Positions 44,445 through 53,658 of a DNA stretch of 64,000 bases are shown one piece after another (position 1 is the stretch's first letter; each line of letters starts with the position of its first letter). The notes under the pieces are model-generated. The model saw nothing but the letters and a program-made list of their open reading frames with translations. It was not told the DNA's origin and did not search any database. The position numbers and the translations under genes are program-made. The DNA comes from Aureispira sp964445645 (GTDB taxonomy: Bacteria > Bacteroidota > Bacteroidia > Chitinophagales > Saprospiraceae): NCBI GenBank assembly GCA_964445645.1, contig CAYULH010000009.1, positions 5,870 to 69,869 on the forward strand, in the 5' to 3' direction.

Positions 44445-44576
44445 CTTGTGTTCTCTCCCCGCCCCCAAAAAAACAGTGAAATATATACACCCTTCTGGGA
44501 TAGATATTCATCTTTCTGGGTCAAATACAGCATATTTGTATAGTCAGCAGATTAAACACCATCACAAACAGAGCCA

Positions 44577-45629
44577 TTGAAAAAGTTTCACTTACAATTT
44601 GGAGGCAAGGTTACTAAGGAACTCCAGCAGCAATACGAGCAATCAGAAAATTGGGAAGATGGATGTTTCCAAAATTTGGAAGAAACCAATATGGATATAC
44701 CTTTGGGAAAAATACCGGGGGTGATCTACAAGCAACTCACCAAGAAAGGGCAGCATCCCAAGCAGAATTTGCCCATTGTTCCCTTTGATAAAGCAGCCTT
44801 TTTGGCCCCTTCTGAGCAAGCCAAATTTATCTGGTATGGGCATTCGGCCGTGCTGATGCGTCTGAACCATCAAACCATCCTGATTGATCCCATGTTGGGG
44901 GGCGATACCACACCTATTGCTCCTTTTGATAACAAACGTTTTTCGGCCAACAGCTTGGATGTGATTGATGACTTTCCAACAATAGACCTCATCCTAATCA
45001 CGCACGATCATTATGACCATTTGGATTATGATAGTATTCAGAAATTGAAGCCCAAAGCCAAGCAATACTTTGTGGCCTTGGGGCTCAAACGCCACTTGGT
45101 TCGCTGGGGAGTGGAGGAAGCATTAATCACCGAATTTGATTGGTGGGATGCTGCTGCTTTGGCAGATATTCAGATTACTTTCACGCCTACACGCCATTTT
45201 TCGGGGCGAGGATTGACGGATCGTGCCAAATGTTTGTGGGGTGGTTGGGTGTTCAAAACAGCAAAAGAAAACCTCTGGTTTAGTGGTGATGGGGGCTATG
45301 GCAAGCATTTCCAAACAGTAGGCGAACGGCTCGGGCCTTTTGATTTTGCCTTTATGGAATGTGGGCAGTACAATGATGATTGGCGGCCTATTCATTTGTT
45401 CCCTGATGAGAGTGTGCAGGCGGCCATAGATGGTCAGGCCAAAAAAATAATGCCTGTGCATTGGGCTGGTTTTGCGCTTTCTTACCAACATACTTGGCAG
45501 GAACCTGTAGAGGCATTTGTCCAAGCTGCTCAGGAGGCTAAGGTGGATTATTTGTTGCCGCCTTTGGGGCAGTTGTTTACCTATTCGGATGTTATTCGGG
45601 AGGAATGGTGGCGTGTTTTGGGGGAGTAG
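44577..45629 (+). CDS. NAPE-PLD/UlaG-type metallo-beta-lactamase-fold hydrolase
   Basis: 350 residues from a TTG start at 44577 (KKFHLQFGGKV follows; no ATG lies near). The MBL fold is clear: FIWYGHSAVLMRLNHQTILI, the metal motif LILITHDHYDHLDYDSI (HxHxDH), then WFSGDGGYGKHF and IMPVHWAGFAL for the remaining His/Asp ligands. The long N-terminal region and the WGGWVFKT segment match the N-acyl-phosphatidylethanolamine phospholipase D-like branch, found in bacteria as general phosphodiesterases. Substrate unproven. Probably cytosolic, as no signal is present. Single gene. Confidence 0.88.
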   Translation: MKKFHLQFGGKVTKELQQQYEQSENWEDGCFQNLEETNMDIPLGKIPGVIYKQLTKKGQHPKQNLPIVPFDKAAFLAPSEQAKFIWYGHSAVLMRLNHQTILIDPMLGGDTTPIAPFDNKRFSANSLDVIDDFPTIDLILITHDHYDHLDYDSIQKLKPKAKQYFVALGLKRHLVRWGVEEALITEFDWWDAAALADIQITFTPTRHFSGRGLTDRAKCLWGGWVFKTAKENLWFSGDGGYGKHFQTVGERLGPFDFAFMECGQYNDDWRPIHLFPDESVQAAIDGQAKKIMPVHWAGFALSYQHTWQEPVEAFVQAAQEAKVDYLLPPLGQLFTYSDVIREEWWRVLGE

Positions 45630-45682
45630 TGCTATGCTTCAATAGGTCTATTGATAAAATATTCTTGTATTAAAACCCAACA

Positions 45683-45726
45683 TTTGGTTGACTTTTTCGT
45701 ATAATATTATAGATTTGTCAACCAAA
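45683..45726 (+). promoter_or_regulatory. Promoter flanked by a 10-bp inverted repeat (putative operator)
   Basis: TTG (45688-45690), a 19-base spacer and TAGATTTG (45710-45717) make a near-ideal Bacteroidota promoter. TTTGGTTGAC at 45683-45692 and GTCAACCAAA at 45717-45726 are perfect complements overlapping the -33 box and the end of the -7 box/start region. An XRE-type repressor encoded 12 bases downstream would be the natural binder. Confidence 0.65.
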
Positions 45727-45737
45727 ACTAAAGGTGT

Positions 45738-46787
45738 ATGGAAAATATTACTGGGTACAGAATCAAAAGTGCAAGGAAGTTGAAGGGGCTTTCCCTCCAA
45801 AATGTGGCAGATGAATTGGGTATATCCAAACAAATGATTAGTAAATACGAGAAGGGGCTTACCATTCCTCCTAGTTCAAAACTATTGATGCTTGCTCAGT
45901 TATTTGATCAAAAGGTTGATTATTTTTTTCGTTCTTTTAAGATAGAATTGGGTGAAGTCAATTTTAGAAAAAAATCTAATTTTGGTGCTAAAAAACAGAA
46001 TGCACTCAAGGAAGAAATAAAGATTAAGCTAGAAAATTATCTCTGGATTGAGGACATACTGGCTATTGATTATTCTTTTGATAATCCTATTGGAAATCAA
46101 CCCATCAAAACTATTGCTGATATAGCAGCAGTGGTACTCCATTTAAGAGAGCATTGGGAAATTGGAATAGATCCTATTCATAACATCATCCAGCTTTTGG
46201 AGGATAAGGCCATCAAAATTATAGAGCTAATGGATGCAGATGATAAATTTGATGGATTGGCTACTTATGTGGATAACAAATTTCCTGTGATTGTGGTAAA
46301 TGGACAATTCCCTATTGAGCGAAAAAGGTTTACTTTACTCCATGAATTAGGGCATTTGTTGCTCAATTTACCCGATTGTACTTTAGCTGAAGAAGAGAAA
46401 TTCTGCCACAGTTTTGCTTCTGAATTTTTGCTACCCCATCACTTGCTCATTCATGAATTTGGCAACAAACGGAAACGGGTTAGTTTTACTGAATTGGTTG
46501 CTATCCAAAAAAAGTATGGTATTAGTATTCCTGCTGTTATTTACAGATTGGTTGATGCAGGTATTTTGCCCCAAGAATACCACAAGCAGTTTTCTAAAAA
46601 AATAAACTTCAATCCAAGTTTAAAGCAAGCTATTAGGCAGTCTAGGTTTCAAACTCCTGAAAAGTCTTCTCGATTTAAACAACTAGTTTATAGGGCATTA
46701 GCTCAAGAAGATATTTCTATAAGTAAAGCTTCTGCTCTGCTTAATACAGGAATTGACCACATTAAAGAGAATTATGCATTGATCTAG
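45738..46787 (+). CDS. XRE helix-turn-helix fused to ImmA/IrrE metallopeptidase
   Basis: 349 residues. Residues about 5-60 form an XRE helix-turn-helix (IKSARKLKGLSLQNVADELG, ISKQMISKYEKGLTIPPSSK). The middle links to an ImmA/IrrE domain whose zinc motif HELGH is at residues about 202-206 (FTLLHELGHLLLNL), with a downstream Glu/His region (FCHSFASEFLLPHHLLIH). ImmA-type peptidases cleave repressors or antitoxins after a signal; fused to XRE they often act as antitoxin-like regulators of a neighbouring toxin. The next gene, a PIN nuclease, starts 12 bases after the stop. AT-richer than its flanks. Confidence 0.92.
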   Translation: MENITGYRIKSARKLKGLSLQNVADELGISKQMISKYEKGLTIPPSSKLLMLAQLFDQKVDYFFRSFKIELGEVNFRKKSNFGAKKQNALKEEIKIKLENYLWIEDILAIDYSFDNPIGNQPIKTIADIAAVVLHLREHWEIGIDPIHNIIQLLEDKAIKIIELMDADDKFDGLATYVDNKFPVIVVNGQFPIERKRFTLLHELGHLLLNLPDCTLAEEEKFCHSFASEFLLPHHLLIHEFGNKRKRVSFTELVAIQKKYGISIPAVIYRLVDAGILPQEYHKQFSKKINFNPSLKQAIRQSRFQTPEKSSRFKQLVYRALAQEDISISKASALLNTGIDHIKENYALI

Positions 46788-46799
46788 CCTACCCTAAAC

Positions 46800-47315
46800 A
46801 TGAAAGTAGTAATAAATGATGCCAACATTCTCATTGATTTGGTGGAGCTGGATTTGTTGGAAACGTTTTCACAATTGGATTTTGAATTATATACCACGGA
46901 TTTTGTTGTTAATGAAATCAATAATTATCAAAAAAAGGCCATTCAAAAACTCAATACTAACCAACAACTTGCTATCCTAGAAACAACAGAGGTTTCAGAT
47001 TATCAAGCTATTCAACAATTATTGGACACGAATAATGGGTTAAGTTTTGAAGATTGTTCTGTGTGGCATTACAGTCAAAAACTAAAAGGTATTTTACTTA
47101 CGGGTGATGGCAAACTTCGTAAACAAGCTCTAAAAAGTGGCCTTGAGGTTAGGGGAATTATTTATATTTTTGACGAACTGGTAAAAGCTCAATTGCTCTC
47201 TTATTTGGATGCTGCTAATAAGATGGAGTCGTTAGTACAATTGAATAATAGACTTCCTAAAAAGGAAATAGAAAAAAGGATAAAGGCTTGGAGAAATAAT
47301 AAACCTATTGAATAG
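46800..47315 (+). CDS. PIN-domain nuclease (putative toxin)
   Basis: 171 residues, cytosolic. PIN fold acidic residues are in place: VVINDANILIDLVEL (Asp7 and Asp12 region), LSFEDCSVWHYSQ and LLTGDGKLRKQA. A helical tail with KKEIEKRIKAWRNN follows. It resembles the DUF3368-like group of PIN proteins, which act as RNases, often as VapC-type toxins with an unlinked-looking antitoxin upstream. Here the upstream XRE-ImmA protein would be the antitoxin or its regulator. Transcribed with it (12-base gap) and with the UVR-motif gene 6 bases on. Confidence 0.88.
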   Translation: MKVVINDANILIDLVELDLLETFSQLDFELYTTDFVVNEINNYQKKAIQKLNTNQQLAILETTEVSDYQAIQQLLDTNNGLSFEDCSVWHYSQKLKGILLTGDGKLRKQALKSGLEVRGIIYIFDELVKAQLLSYLDAANKMESLVQLNNRLPKKEIEKRIKAWRNNKPIE

Positions 47316-47321
47316 AGTAAT

Positions 47322-47882
47322 TTGAGCTATTCTGTGCCTAAAAATCTAGATTATATGCACGCATTCTTTGGTGGTACACTTGCACTCTATCTGCATCAGT
47401 CATTTGATAAAGAACACAAACACTGGCTTAGTGCCAAAGAAATTATTAGCCATGTAACAGAAAATTGGAATACATCCATAACACTAAAAAACATTGTTGA
47501 CTTGGATTTTCTGAAAAGTAGACCCATTGATGGAAAGTTTGCCTTCAAAAATCTTCAAATTTTCCAACGTTTACTATTGAAGGAATATGCTTTGTTTGGA
47601 GCATCCAACTATAAGTCAACACTCCATAAACAACTACCTTTTCGCTGGGACCATCCCATATTTGAAACAATTTCTACCCCTCACAATTTTCAACAATTAA
47701 AAGACCTACAACCATTGTATTGGCCAAAATTAGAACAACTAATCCAAATGCAGGAATATGAGAAAGCTGCCAATTTAAGAGATCAAATCTATCATCCAAT
47801 AAAAGAATATATGGTAAAGGAATGGCCCGTTTTTTCAGAGGAAGGCTATCAAGAAGTAGTCAGACTGATACAGAGTTATTGA
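47322..47882 (+). CDS. Unknown protein with UVR-like motif, third gene of the XRE-PIN operon
   Basis: 186 residues from a TTG at 47322, only 6 bases after the PIN stop. The first ATG, at 47355, would give 175 residues. N-terminal region ALYLHQSFDKEHKHWLSAKE, middle of charged helices and strands. Near residues 143-157 it reads MQEYEKAANLRDQI, a good match to the UVR motif (EAAxLRDxI) of UvrB, UvrC and McsA. That motif normally mediates protein-protein contacts. No nuclease motif. Its role in the operon is unknown: target adaptor, immunity or third component. Confidence 0.7.
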   Translation: MSYSVPKNLDYMHAFFGGTLALYLHQSFDKEHKHWLSAKEIISHVTENWNTSITLKNIVDLDFLKSRPIDGKFAFKNLQIFQRLLLKEYALFGASNYKSTLHKQLPFRWDHPIFETISTPHNFQQLKDLQPLYWPKLEQLIQMQEYEKAANLRDQIYHPIKEYMVKEWPVFSEEGYQEVVRLIQSY

Positions 47883-47974
47883 TAATATATGGGTTAACGA
47901 GCCTTGTACTTCAAAAGCTCCAAAGTTGATTTTCTCTACTAAAATAGTTCCATCATTCCAAAGCATTTATAAAT

Positions 47975-48553
47975 ATGCACCAACATCCCAACTTAACAGT
48001 AGCAGAGTATATCCAGCACGAAATTGATACCAATCAAAAATACGAGTATCATGATGGGAAGATTTATGCCTTGGCAGGAGGTTCAATAAATCATGGTCTA
48101 TTGTGTGGAAATATTTATGCTGAAATACGAAATGAGTTAAAGAAAAAAAAGTCTAATTGTAAGGCTTTTACGAGTGAGGTTAAACTAAATATCAAAGCAA
48201 AGAACAATTTTGTTTATCCAGATACAATGGTTGTATGTGGAGATATGGAAACATCAGAGAATGACAAAAATGCTGTATCAAATCCCATTTTGGTAGTTGA
48301 GGTCTTATCCAAATCTACAGCCGAATATGATAGAGGGGACAAATTCTATTTCTACAGACAAATTCCTACCCTTCAAGAGTATGTACTCATAGACCAAAGT
48401 AGATATGTGGTAGAGGTGTTTTATAAGAAAGAGAATCATGATTTGTGGAGTATTTTGAGGTATAAGGGTTTGGAGGCCATCATACAATTACAATCCATCG
48501 GCCTAGATATTAGTATGAAAGAGCTTTATTTTGATATAGAGATAGAGGAATAA
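47975..48553 (+). CDS. Uma2-family (DUF820) nuclease
   Basis: 192 residues. The restriction-endonuclease-like fold of Uma2 proteins is evident: LTVAEYIQHEIDTNQKYEYH, DGKIYALAGGSINHG, FTSEVKLNI, FVYPDTMVVCGDME (catalytic Asp) and PILVVEVLSKSTAEYDRGDK (E-x-K motif region), then YFYRQIPTLQEYVLIDQS. Function poorly known; often in accessory regions of Bacteroidota and cyanobacteria. It begins 92 bases after the UVR-motif gene and may be on the same transcript or a separate unit. Terminator at 48555-48593. Confidence 0.9.
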   Translation: MHQHPNLTVAEYIQHEIDTNQKYEYHDGKIYALAGGSINHGLLCGNIYAEIRNELKKKKSNCKAFTSEVKLNIKAKNNFVYPDTMVVCGDMETSENDKNAVSNPILVVEVLSKSTAEYDRGDKFYFYRQIPTLQEYVLIDQSRYVVEVFYKKENHDLWSILRYKGLEAIIQLQSIGLDISMKELYFDIEIEE

Positions 48554-48554
48554 A

Positions 48555-48593
48555 AAAAATCTCTGGTCAGGCATTTATCCCAACCAGAGGTTT
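48555..48593. terminator. Bidirectional terminator
   Basis: CTCTGGT and ACCAGAG with A/T flanks, a 15-base loop, between the Uma2 gene and the convergent T9SS protein gene. Confidence 0.65.
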
Positions 48594-48621
48594 CTACTAT
48601 AATCATTCTACAGAGCAAGAA

Positions 48622-49881
48622 TTATCTCACTTTCACAAATCGTTCTGTAGTTTTTAGCTCGCCATTGCTGCCCATAGCTTTTACAAAGTAAATGCCTGCT
48701 GCCAATCGACTTACATCTACTGACAATTGAGTAGTGTTATTGGTTGGTGCTTCTTGAACAATTTTGCCTGTAATATCTATCAACTGAATACGGCTGATGT
48801 CTGCTGATAATTTTAGGCTCAACTCATTGATAACAGGATTGGGGAACAGTTCAAGGGTAGAAGCAGCATCCATTTTTGCTAGTTCTTCTTCCCACAATTG
48901 CGCTGCATTAGAACTCATTTCTTTTCCACCATCAGATGCTCTGCCATCTGCATCACAATTGGGTACAGTAACCCAACCACATTGTGTCACAGAACAAGTG
49001 CCATAAGCCATAGTTAAGCACACATAATGAGGCCCTGGAGTAGTAAAACTGGTAATAAAGGCCGAACCTGTCCCCTCAATAGTACCATCTCCGCCTATAT
49101 CCCAAGATAGGGTATGATTGGCACATTCTCCGCTATAGGATCTACTTGAAGGTGAAATTCTTACCATACACGAATCCCAAGGAGCAATCATATAGCTCAA
49201 TGCTCCTAATGCAAATCCACAACATGGCTCGTCTACTACCGTATCACATTCAGGTACTACTACTTCTACACATTCCGTGGTTACACAAGTTCCTCCATTT
49301 GGATTGGTCAACGACAACGTAACACAAGCTGTATACGTACCGGGTTTTGCATAATTATAAAATACATAAGACTGGCTGCCTGTATTGGCTACTGGAGTTC
49401 CGTCACCATAATCCCAAGTATATACAGGATTGGTACAAGTATCAGAATAGCCGATTTGTCCATTTATATTCGGAAAACGAACATCTAGCCATACTTGATG
49501 CCCACAAGTATCTATAATATCAGCATCTAGTATCATAGATGGGATTTCACAAACAGAACAATCGCCTTCACAGTCTGTAATTTCTACTACTCTGCTCCAG
49601 TACAATTCTCCATTGACATAAAAATTGACGGTGTGAGAGCCATTGCCCTCAAAACAATGCAGTATATCATTGCCTACATACTCAGGGGAGTCGGCAGTGT
49701 AAGTAGTCAGACCATCTACTACCACTGTCCAAGTGCTGTCCAGTGAACTAGGGTCTACGCCAGCTTTGATGGCGATACAACACGAATCAAGACTTGATAC
49801 CTGTGCTCCAAAGAAGTATTGTGCAGATGAGATAGAGTAAGTTGTCAATACTAAGCATATTGACAGCAATAAATTTTTCAT
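48622..49881 (-). CDS. T9SS-sorted PKD-repeat surface protein
   Basis: 419 residues from the ATG at 49881 (MKNLLLSICLVLTTYSISSAQ signal); the longer frame would need a TTG at 49902. Cys-rich PKD-type beta domains fill the middle (PVYTWDYGDGTPVANTGSQS, YVFYNYAKPGTYTACVTLSL, WDIGGDGTIEGTGSAFI). The C-terminal type A sorting domain is complete: LELFPNPVINELSLKLSADI, IQLIDITGKIVQEAP, VDVSRLAAGIYFVKAMGSNG, TERFVKVR. The protein should cross the outer membrane by type IX secretion. Repeated Cys pairs imply disulphides. Ligand unknown. Confidence 0.9.
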   Translation of the reverse strand: MKNLLLSICLVLTTYSISSAQYFFGAQVSSLDSCCIAIKAGVDPSSLDSTWTVVVDGLTTYTADSPEYVGNDILHCFEGNGSHTVNFYVNGELYWSRVVEITDCEGDCSVCEIPSMILDADIIDTCGHQVWLDVRFPNINGQIGYSDTCTNPVYTWDYGDGTPVANTGSQSYVFYNYAKPGTYTACVTLSLTNPNGGTCVTTECVEVVVPECDTVVDEPCCGFALGALSYMIAPWDSCMVRISPSSRSYSGECANHTLSWDIGGDGTIEGTGSAFITSFTTPGPHYVCLTMAYGTCSVTQCGWVTVPNCDADGRASDGGKEMSSNAAQLWEEELAKMDAASTLELFPNPVINELSLKLSADISRIQLIDITGKIVQEAPTNNTTQLSVDVSRLAAGIYFVKAMGSNGELKTTERFVKVR

Positions 49882-50354
49882 AGTTTTAATTTTTTTACTC
49901 AACTAGGCATTCATACCCTAAAAATTACCTATACAATGATATACTAGCCCCTTAATTCCTCAAACAATTATTCTTATATCAATAATACATTTTTATCATT
50001 TCAAACATTAGGACACCACTACATCACCATACAATGATGTAGAATAGCAATTTGAAACACTACAAATTAAAATATTATTGGGAAGTAGTTGTCAAGAAGA
50101 CATTTTTTGGAAAGTGTACAGTCTATAGATATTAATTGGGTATAATGATTAGTTAATGTTATGAATAAAGTGATTAGATACAAGGTAATTATTTTTTGTA
50201 TTTTTTTGTAATAAAAAAACTAAATATCCATTACATCAACACAAAACAAAGATTGAGTTTACAAGCAACACTAAACGGAAACGTCTAAAATATCCACAAG
50301 TCTTAACCTAGCTTTGTACTATTAAAAGAACAAAGTTTTAAACATGATTTGGAT
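49882..50354. other. Intergenic region
   Basis: About 470 AT-rich bases between divergent genes. One plus-strand promoter box at 50309-50316 is noted separately; nothing else supportable. Confidence 0.35.
50309..50316 (+). promoter_or_regulatory. -7 promoter box
   Basis: TAGCTTTG, 38 bases before the ATG at 50355. No well-spaced TTG upstream. Confidence 0.35.
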
Positions 50355-50777
50355 ATGGTCAGAACACATAAATTTTACGCACAGTATTTAAAAATATCAG
50401 GTTTCTTGGTGGCGAGTTTTGCGCCTATATGCTTCTTGGGCACCATGCCCGAATTTGCAGAACCCGGAAGATGGACCTTGGATTTGCTGAGTTACCCTAT
50501 AGATGGTAGAGAATCAATGGATGATACTACAGCTCGGCTTTTGGCGGCAGTATTGGGTGGCTTTTTGTTGGGCTATGGAGTCACCATCTGGAAATTGTCG
50601 GCGGTGTATGAAAAAGCCCCAGAACTGATTCGAAAAACAGTGGTGACAGGCTTGTGCGCTTGGTTTGTGTTGGATAGTTCGGGTTCTATAGCAGGTGGAC
50701 ATGCCTCCAATGCCTTGTGGAATATTCCCATCTTGCTGGCATTTGTAGGGCCCTTGTGGTGGCCTGCCCAGGCGTAA
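50355..50777 (+). CDS. Small membrane protein
   Basis: 140 residues from the ATG at 50355 (a TTG two codons earlier is possible). Four hydrophobic stretches: FLVASFAPICFLGTM, LLAAVLGGFLLGYGVTIW, VTGLCAWFVLDSSGSIAG and NIPILLAFVGPLWW. Loop sequence PGRWTLDLLSYPIDG. No family recognised; it looks like a DoxX-like or DUF-type inner-membrane protein, but motifs are lacking. Single gene. Confidence 0.68.
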   Translation: MVRTHKFYAQYLKISGFLVASFAPICFLGTMPEFAEPGRWTLDLLSYPIDGRESMDDTTARLLAAVLGGFLLGYGVTIWKLSAVYEKAPELIRKTVVTGLCAWFVLDSSGSIAGGHASNALWNIPILLAFVGPLWWPAQA

Positions 50778-51022
50778 ATGTATTTTTTCTTAACCTCTAC
50801 TAATTAGACATGGGCTGTTCTATTGGTCACCCTTTGTAAAAGGAATATAGGAGAACCAGTCCATTAAAAGGATATTTTTTGTAGATATAAATAAGAAAAA
50901 GAAGCTTTTAGTAGTAGAATCTCCAATGAGCTTTATATATTGAACAGATATAACGTAGACTGATAAAAACAACGCCATTTATTCTATTTACCTCTGTAAA
51001 TCACCACTACAATCATACAATT
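50778..51022. other. Intergenic region
   Basis: About 245 bases, no gene. TACCTCTG near 50990 is a weak promoter-like box for the SDR gene. Confidence 0.3.
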
Positions 51023-51850
51023 ATGACCACCTTCAACAACAAAACAGCCATTGTTACAGGAGCAGGTTCAGGCATAGGGCTTGCACTCTCCAAGGAACTC
51101 CTTAAACGTGGGGCCAAAGTCTGGCTCACCGATGTCAATGAACAATCTGTACAAGAGGCCGCCCAAGCACTAGGCGATAGGGCGCATGCTGCCCTATTGG
51201 ATGTTAGAGATGCCAATGCAGTGAAGCAAATAGTAGACGAGGTAGTAGCAGCAGAAGGTAGTATTGATTTTTTGTTTAATAATGCTGGTATAGGGGTTGG
51301 TGGACAAATGCACCAACTTACAGTGGAGCATTTTGACCGAATTATTGACATTAATATTCGAGGCGTGATGAATGGCGTGGCGGCGGCTTATCCAATTATG
51401 GTCAAACAAGGGCATGGCACGATTGTTAATACCGCCTCTGCTGCGGGCCTGAACCCTGCGCCCTTGCTAACAGCCTACAGCATGACTAAATATGCCGTAG
51501 TAGGCTTATCCAGAAGCTTGCGAATAGAGGCTGAGGTATATGGGGTCAATGTCAATGTATTGTGTCCTTTGGCTATTGAAACCCCACTGTTGGATTCCCC
51601 TGGGCCAAGCGACTTAAAAAATCCTATGAAACACGGTGCTCGTGCTTATCTAAGCAAAATATCTCCCCCTTATCCTGTTGATAAATTTGCCAAAGAGGCA
51701 ATAGAGCAAATTGCAGCCAATAAAGATGTAATTATTCTGCCCGATCAAGGTTTTATTCGCAATACCATTGCTAAAATAGCTCCTGATTTTATGGTGAGTC
51801 AAATTAGAAAATTATACAGACGAGAGTTGAGAAGAAGTCAAAAAAAGTAA
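51023..51850 (+). CDS. Short-chain dehydrogenase/reductase
   Basis: 275 residues, classical SDR. Cofactor motif TAIVTGAGSGIGLALSKEL, then DVRD, LFNNAGIGVGG (NAG motif), and the catalytic Tyr152/Lys156 pair in TAYSMTKYAVVGLS after NTASAAG (Ser). The acidic Asp at the end of beta-2 (VWLTDVNEQ) favours NAD(H), which is inference from family rules. The C-terminus is extended and basic (LYRRELRRSQKK), suggesting membrane or nucleic-acid contact. Substrate unknown. Convergent with the lipoprotein gene, whose stop lies 8 bases away. Confidence 0.93.
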   Translation: MTTFNNKTAIVTGAGSGIGLALSKELLKRGAKVWLTDVNEQSVQEAAQALGDRAHAALLDVRDANAVKQIVDEVVAAEGSIDFLFNNAGIGVGGQMHQLTVEHFDRIIDINIRGVMNGVAAAYPIMVKQGHGTIVNTASAAGLNPAPLLTAYSMTKYAVVGLSRSLRIEAEVYGVNVNVLCPLAIETPLLDSPGPSDLKNPMKHGARAYLSKISPPYPVDKFAKEAIEQIAANKDVIILPDQGFIRNTIAKIAPDFMVSQIRKLYRRELRRSQKK

Positions 51851-51858
51851 TTGACAAG

Positions 51859-52488
51859 CTAAAACGACTGTAAATGCTGCTGAATAATCGCCCAATCTTG
51901 AAGATTTTCTTCTTCTAGGATGGCTTGTTTGTGCGTATTGTGGTGTACCTTACAGAAAAGAAGTTTTTCTTTTTTGTAATAAAAGGTATGGGTTAACAAG
52001 CTCTGCACTTGTGGCCCAGACTCTGTTTCATAAGCATCCATAGTAAAGACATCTACAGCCAATAAATCACCTCTAGCCACATAAAAAATCTTACTCCCAA
52101 TTAGATCCCCTTCAAAATAATCCACATAAAGTTTTAAGGTATCTTGGTTGATGAAGAACAAAAAAGCCGTGGATTCGGCGACAGCCTGCCCTGCCAAAGC
52201 CAATAAGGGCAACATTGCTTCGGAGGGTTCTATGCGCTCTTCTTCGAGATTTCTCAATTGCTCTATCAAGTTCTTGCGGTCTATTTTTTCTGATTGGGGA
52301 GCAGGACTAGAATTTACAGCCAGCTTAAGTAGCGTGTCCTTTTCGACTATCTTTGTGTTTTGAGTTAGTACAGCTACAGGCTGCTCCTTTGCTTGATGTG
52401 TAGTTACTTTGCGCTCTTCAGCCGTATTGGTAGCCTGCTGACAGGCTTGTAAGATGCAAAGGCTAATTATTAACAATAATTGTTTCAT
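51859..52488 (-). CDS. Lipoprotein of unknown function
   Basis: 209 residues from the ATG at 52488, giving MKQLLLIISLCILQACQQAT with a lipobox before Cys16. A longer frame to 52566 adds an unlikely leader. A Lys/Glu-rich linker (about 20-85), then a globular part with alternating strands (TAFLFFINQDTLKLYVDYFE, GSKIFYVARGDLLAVDVFTM, HTFYYKKEKLLFCKVHHN). Not recognised. Periplasmic or outer-membrane inner leaflet. It ends 8 bases from the convergent SDR stop, with no terminator visible. Confidence 0.7.
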   Translation of the reverse strand: MKQLLLIISLCILQACQQATNTAEERKVTTHQAKEQPVAVLTQNTKIVEKDTLLKLAVNSSPAPQSEKIDRKNLIEQLRNLEEERIEPSEAMLPLLALAGQAVAESTAFLFFINQDTLKLYVDYFEGDLIGSKIFYVARGDLLAVDVFTMDAYETESGPQVQSLLTHTFYYKKEKLLFCKVHHNTHKQAILEEENLQDWAIIQQHLQSF

Positions 52489-52642
52489 ATAGACAGTGTA
52501 AAAAATGAAGTCTAAAAACGTACAAAAAGTAAGAGAATACCTATACCCAAATGCCAAACAGACCAAATATCTTAAATATACAGAAAAATAAGCTTAAATT
52601 GTTAATAATTCTAATTTGTCTATTCTGCATTCTTATAAAATG

Positions 52643-52676
52643 CAAAAAGACCTACAGAATATCTGTAAGCCTTTTC
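52643..52676 (-). terminator. Terminator of the ATP synthase operon
   Basis: Stem AAAAGGCTTACAGA / TCTGTAGGTCTTTTT on the minus strand with a short ATA-like loop and a T-rich tail, about 45-80 bases after atpG. Confidence 0.6.
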
Positions 52677-52721
52677 TTTTATGGTGTAGGAATATACGAT
52701 TCCTATATGTACTTATCCATA

Positions 52722-53621
52722 CTATGAAGCATCCTCTAAGGCAGCCACACCACCAACAATCTCTGAAATCTCGGCTGTAATCGCTTCTTGACGTGCTTTG
52801 TTGTAGTTGATTTTTAATTCTTTCAACAAATCCTCTGCATTTTCAGTTGCATTTTCCATAGCTGTCATACGTGCGCCTTGCTCTGAGGCATTTGAATCAA
52901 GAATGGTTTTGTGCAATTGTGTTTTGAGAATAGTAGGAATCAAGTGCTCCAACAATTCTTCCTTGCTAGGTTCAAAGATGAAATCTGCTTTCACATCTGC
53001 TGCTCCCTCTACTACAGGCAATTTGGCTACAGGTAAGAATTGCTCTGCTGTAAAGATTTGAACAGCAGCATTCTTAAATTGTGCATAAACAATCTCAATC
53101 GCATCATACTTTTCTTCATCAAAAGCCGCCATAATGTCTTCTGCAATACGAGCAGAATCATCAAAACCAAACTCCTTGCCTACAATATCCATATAGCGGG
53201 TATCCATAGTTGCTTTAGGTGCTCTATTCTTGATGTAATCATACCCTTTTTTTCCTACAAACAAATACGTTAAGTTACCAGACTCATACTGCTCTGCATA
53301 CTTTTCTGTACCTGTTTCTAAGGCCAATTTACTTACACTAGAGTTAAAACCTCCACACAATCCTCTATTGGAAGTTACGACCACCAACAAAGTATTTTTG
53401 ACAGGACGTTCCTTACCATAAGAAGTAGTCGCATCACCTTCCAAGTTGGAAAGGATGTTGGTTAGAATGCTGCTCAACTTGTTGGAATAAGGACGCATTT
53501 CTACAATAGCCATTTGAGCACGACGCAATTTAGCAGCAGCTACCATTTTCATAGCTTTAGTAATTTGCTGTGTAGATATAACAGAGGAAATACGTTCTCT
53601 TACTTCTTTTAAGTTTGCCAT
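52722..53621 (-). CDS. atpG: F1Fo ATP synthase gamma subunit
   Basis: 299 residues. Start MANLKEVRERISSVISTQQITKAMKMVAAAKLRRAQ is the conserved N-terminal coiled helix, and the end ITAEISEIVGGVAALEDAS the C-terminal one. Together they form the rotor shaft turning within the alpha3beta3 ring. The central Rossmann-like part contains LLVVVTSNRGLCGGFNSSV. Last gene of the cluster; the operon terminator follows. The beta and epsilon genes are not here, as usual in Bacteroidota. Confidence 0.97.
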   Translation of the reverse strand: MANLKEVRERISSVISTQQITKAMKMVAAAKLRRAQMAIVEMRPYSNKLSSILTNILSNLEGDATTSYGKERPVKNTLLVVVTSNRGLCGGFNSSVSKLALETGTEKYAEQYESGNLTYLFVGKKGYDYIKNRAPKATMDTRYMDIVGKEFGFDDSARIAEDIMAAFDEEKYDAIEIVYAQFKNAAVQIFTAEQFLPVAKLPVVEGAADVKADFIFEPSKEELLEHLIPTILKTQLHKTILDSNASEQGARMTAMENATENAEDLLKELKINYNKARQEAITAEISEIVGGVAALEDAS

Positions 53622-53658
53622 TAGTAGTAATTATAAAATGATTTGGCAATATAATAAC

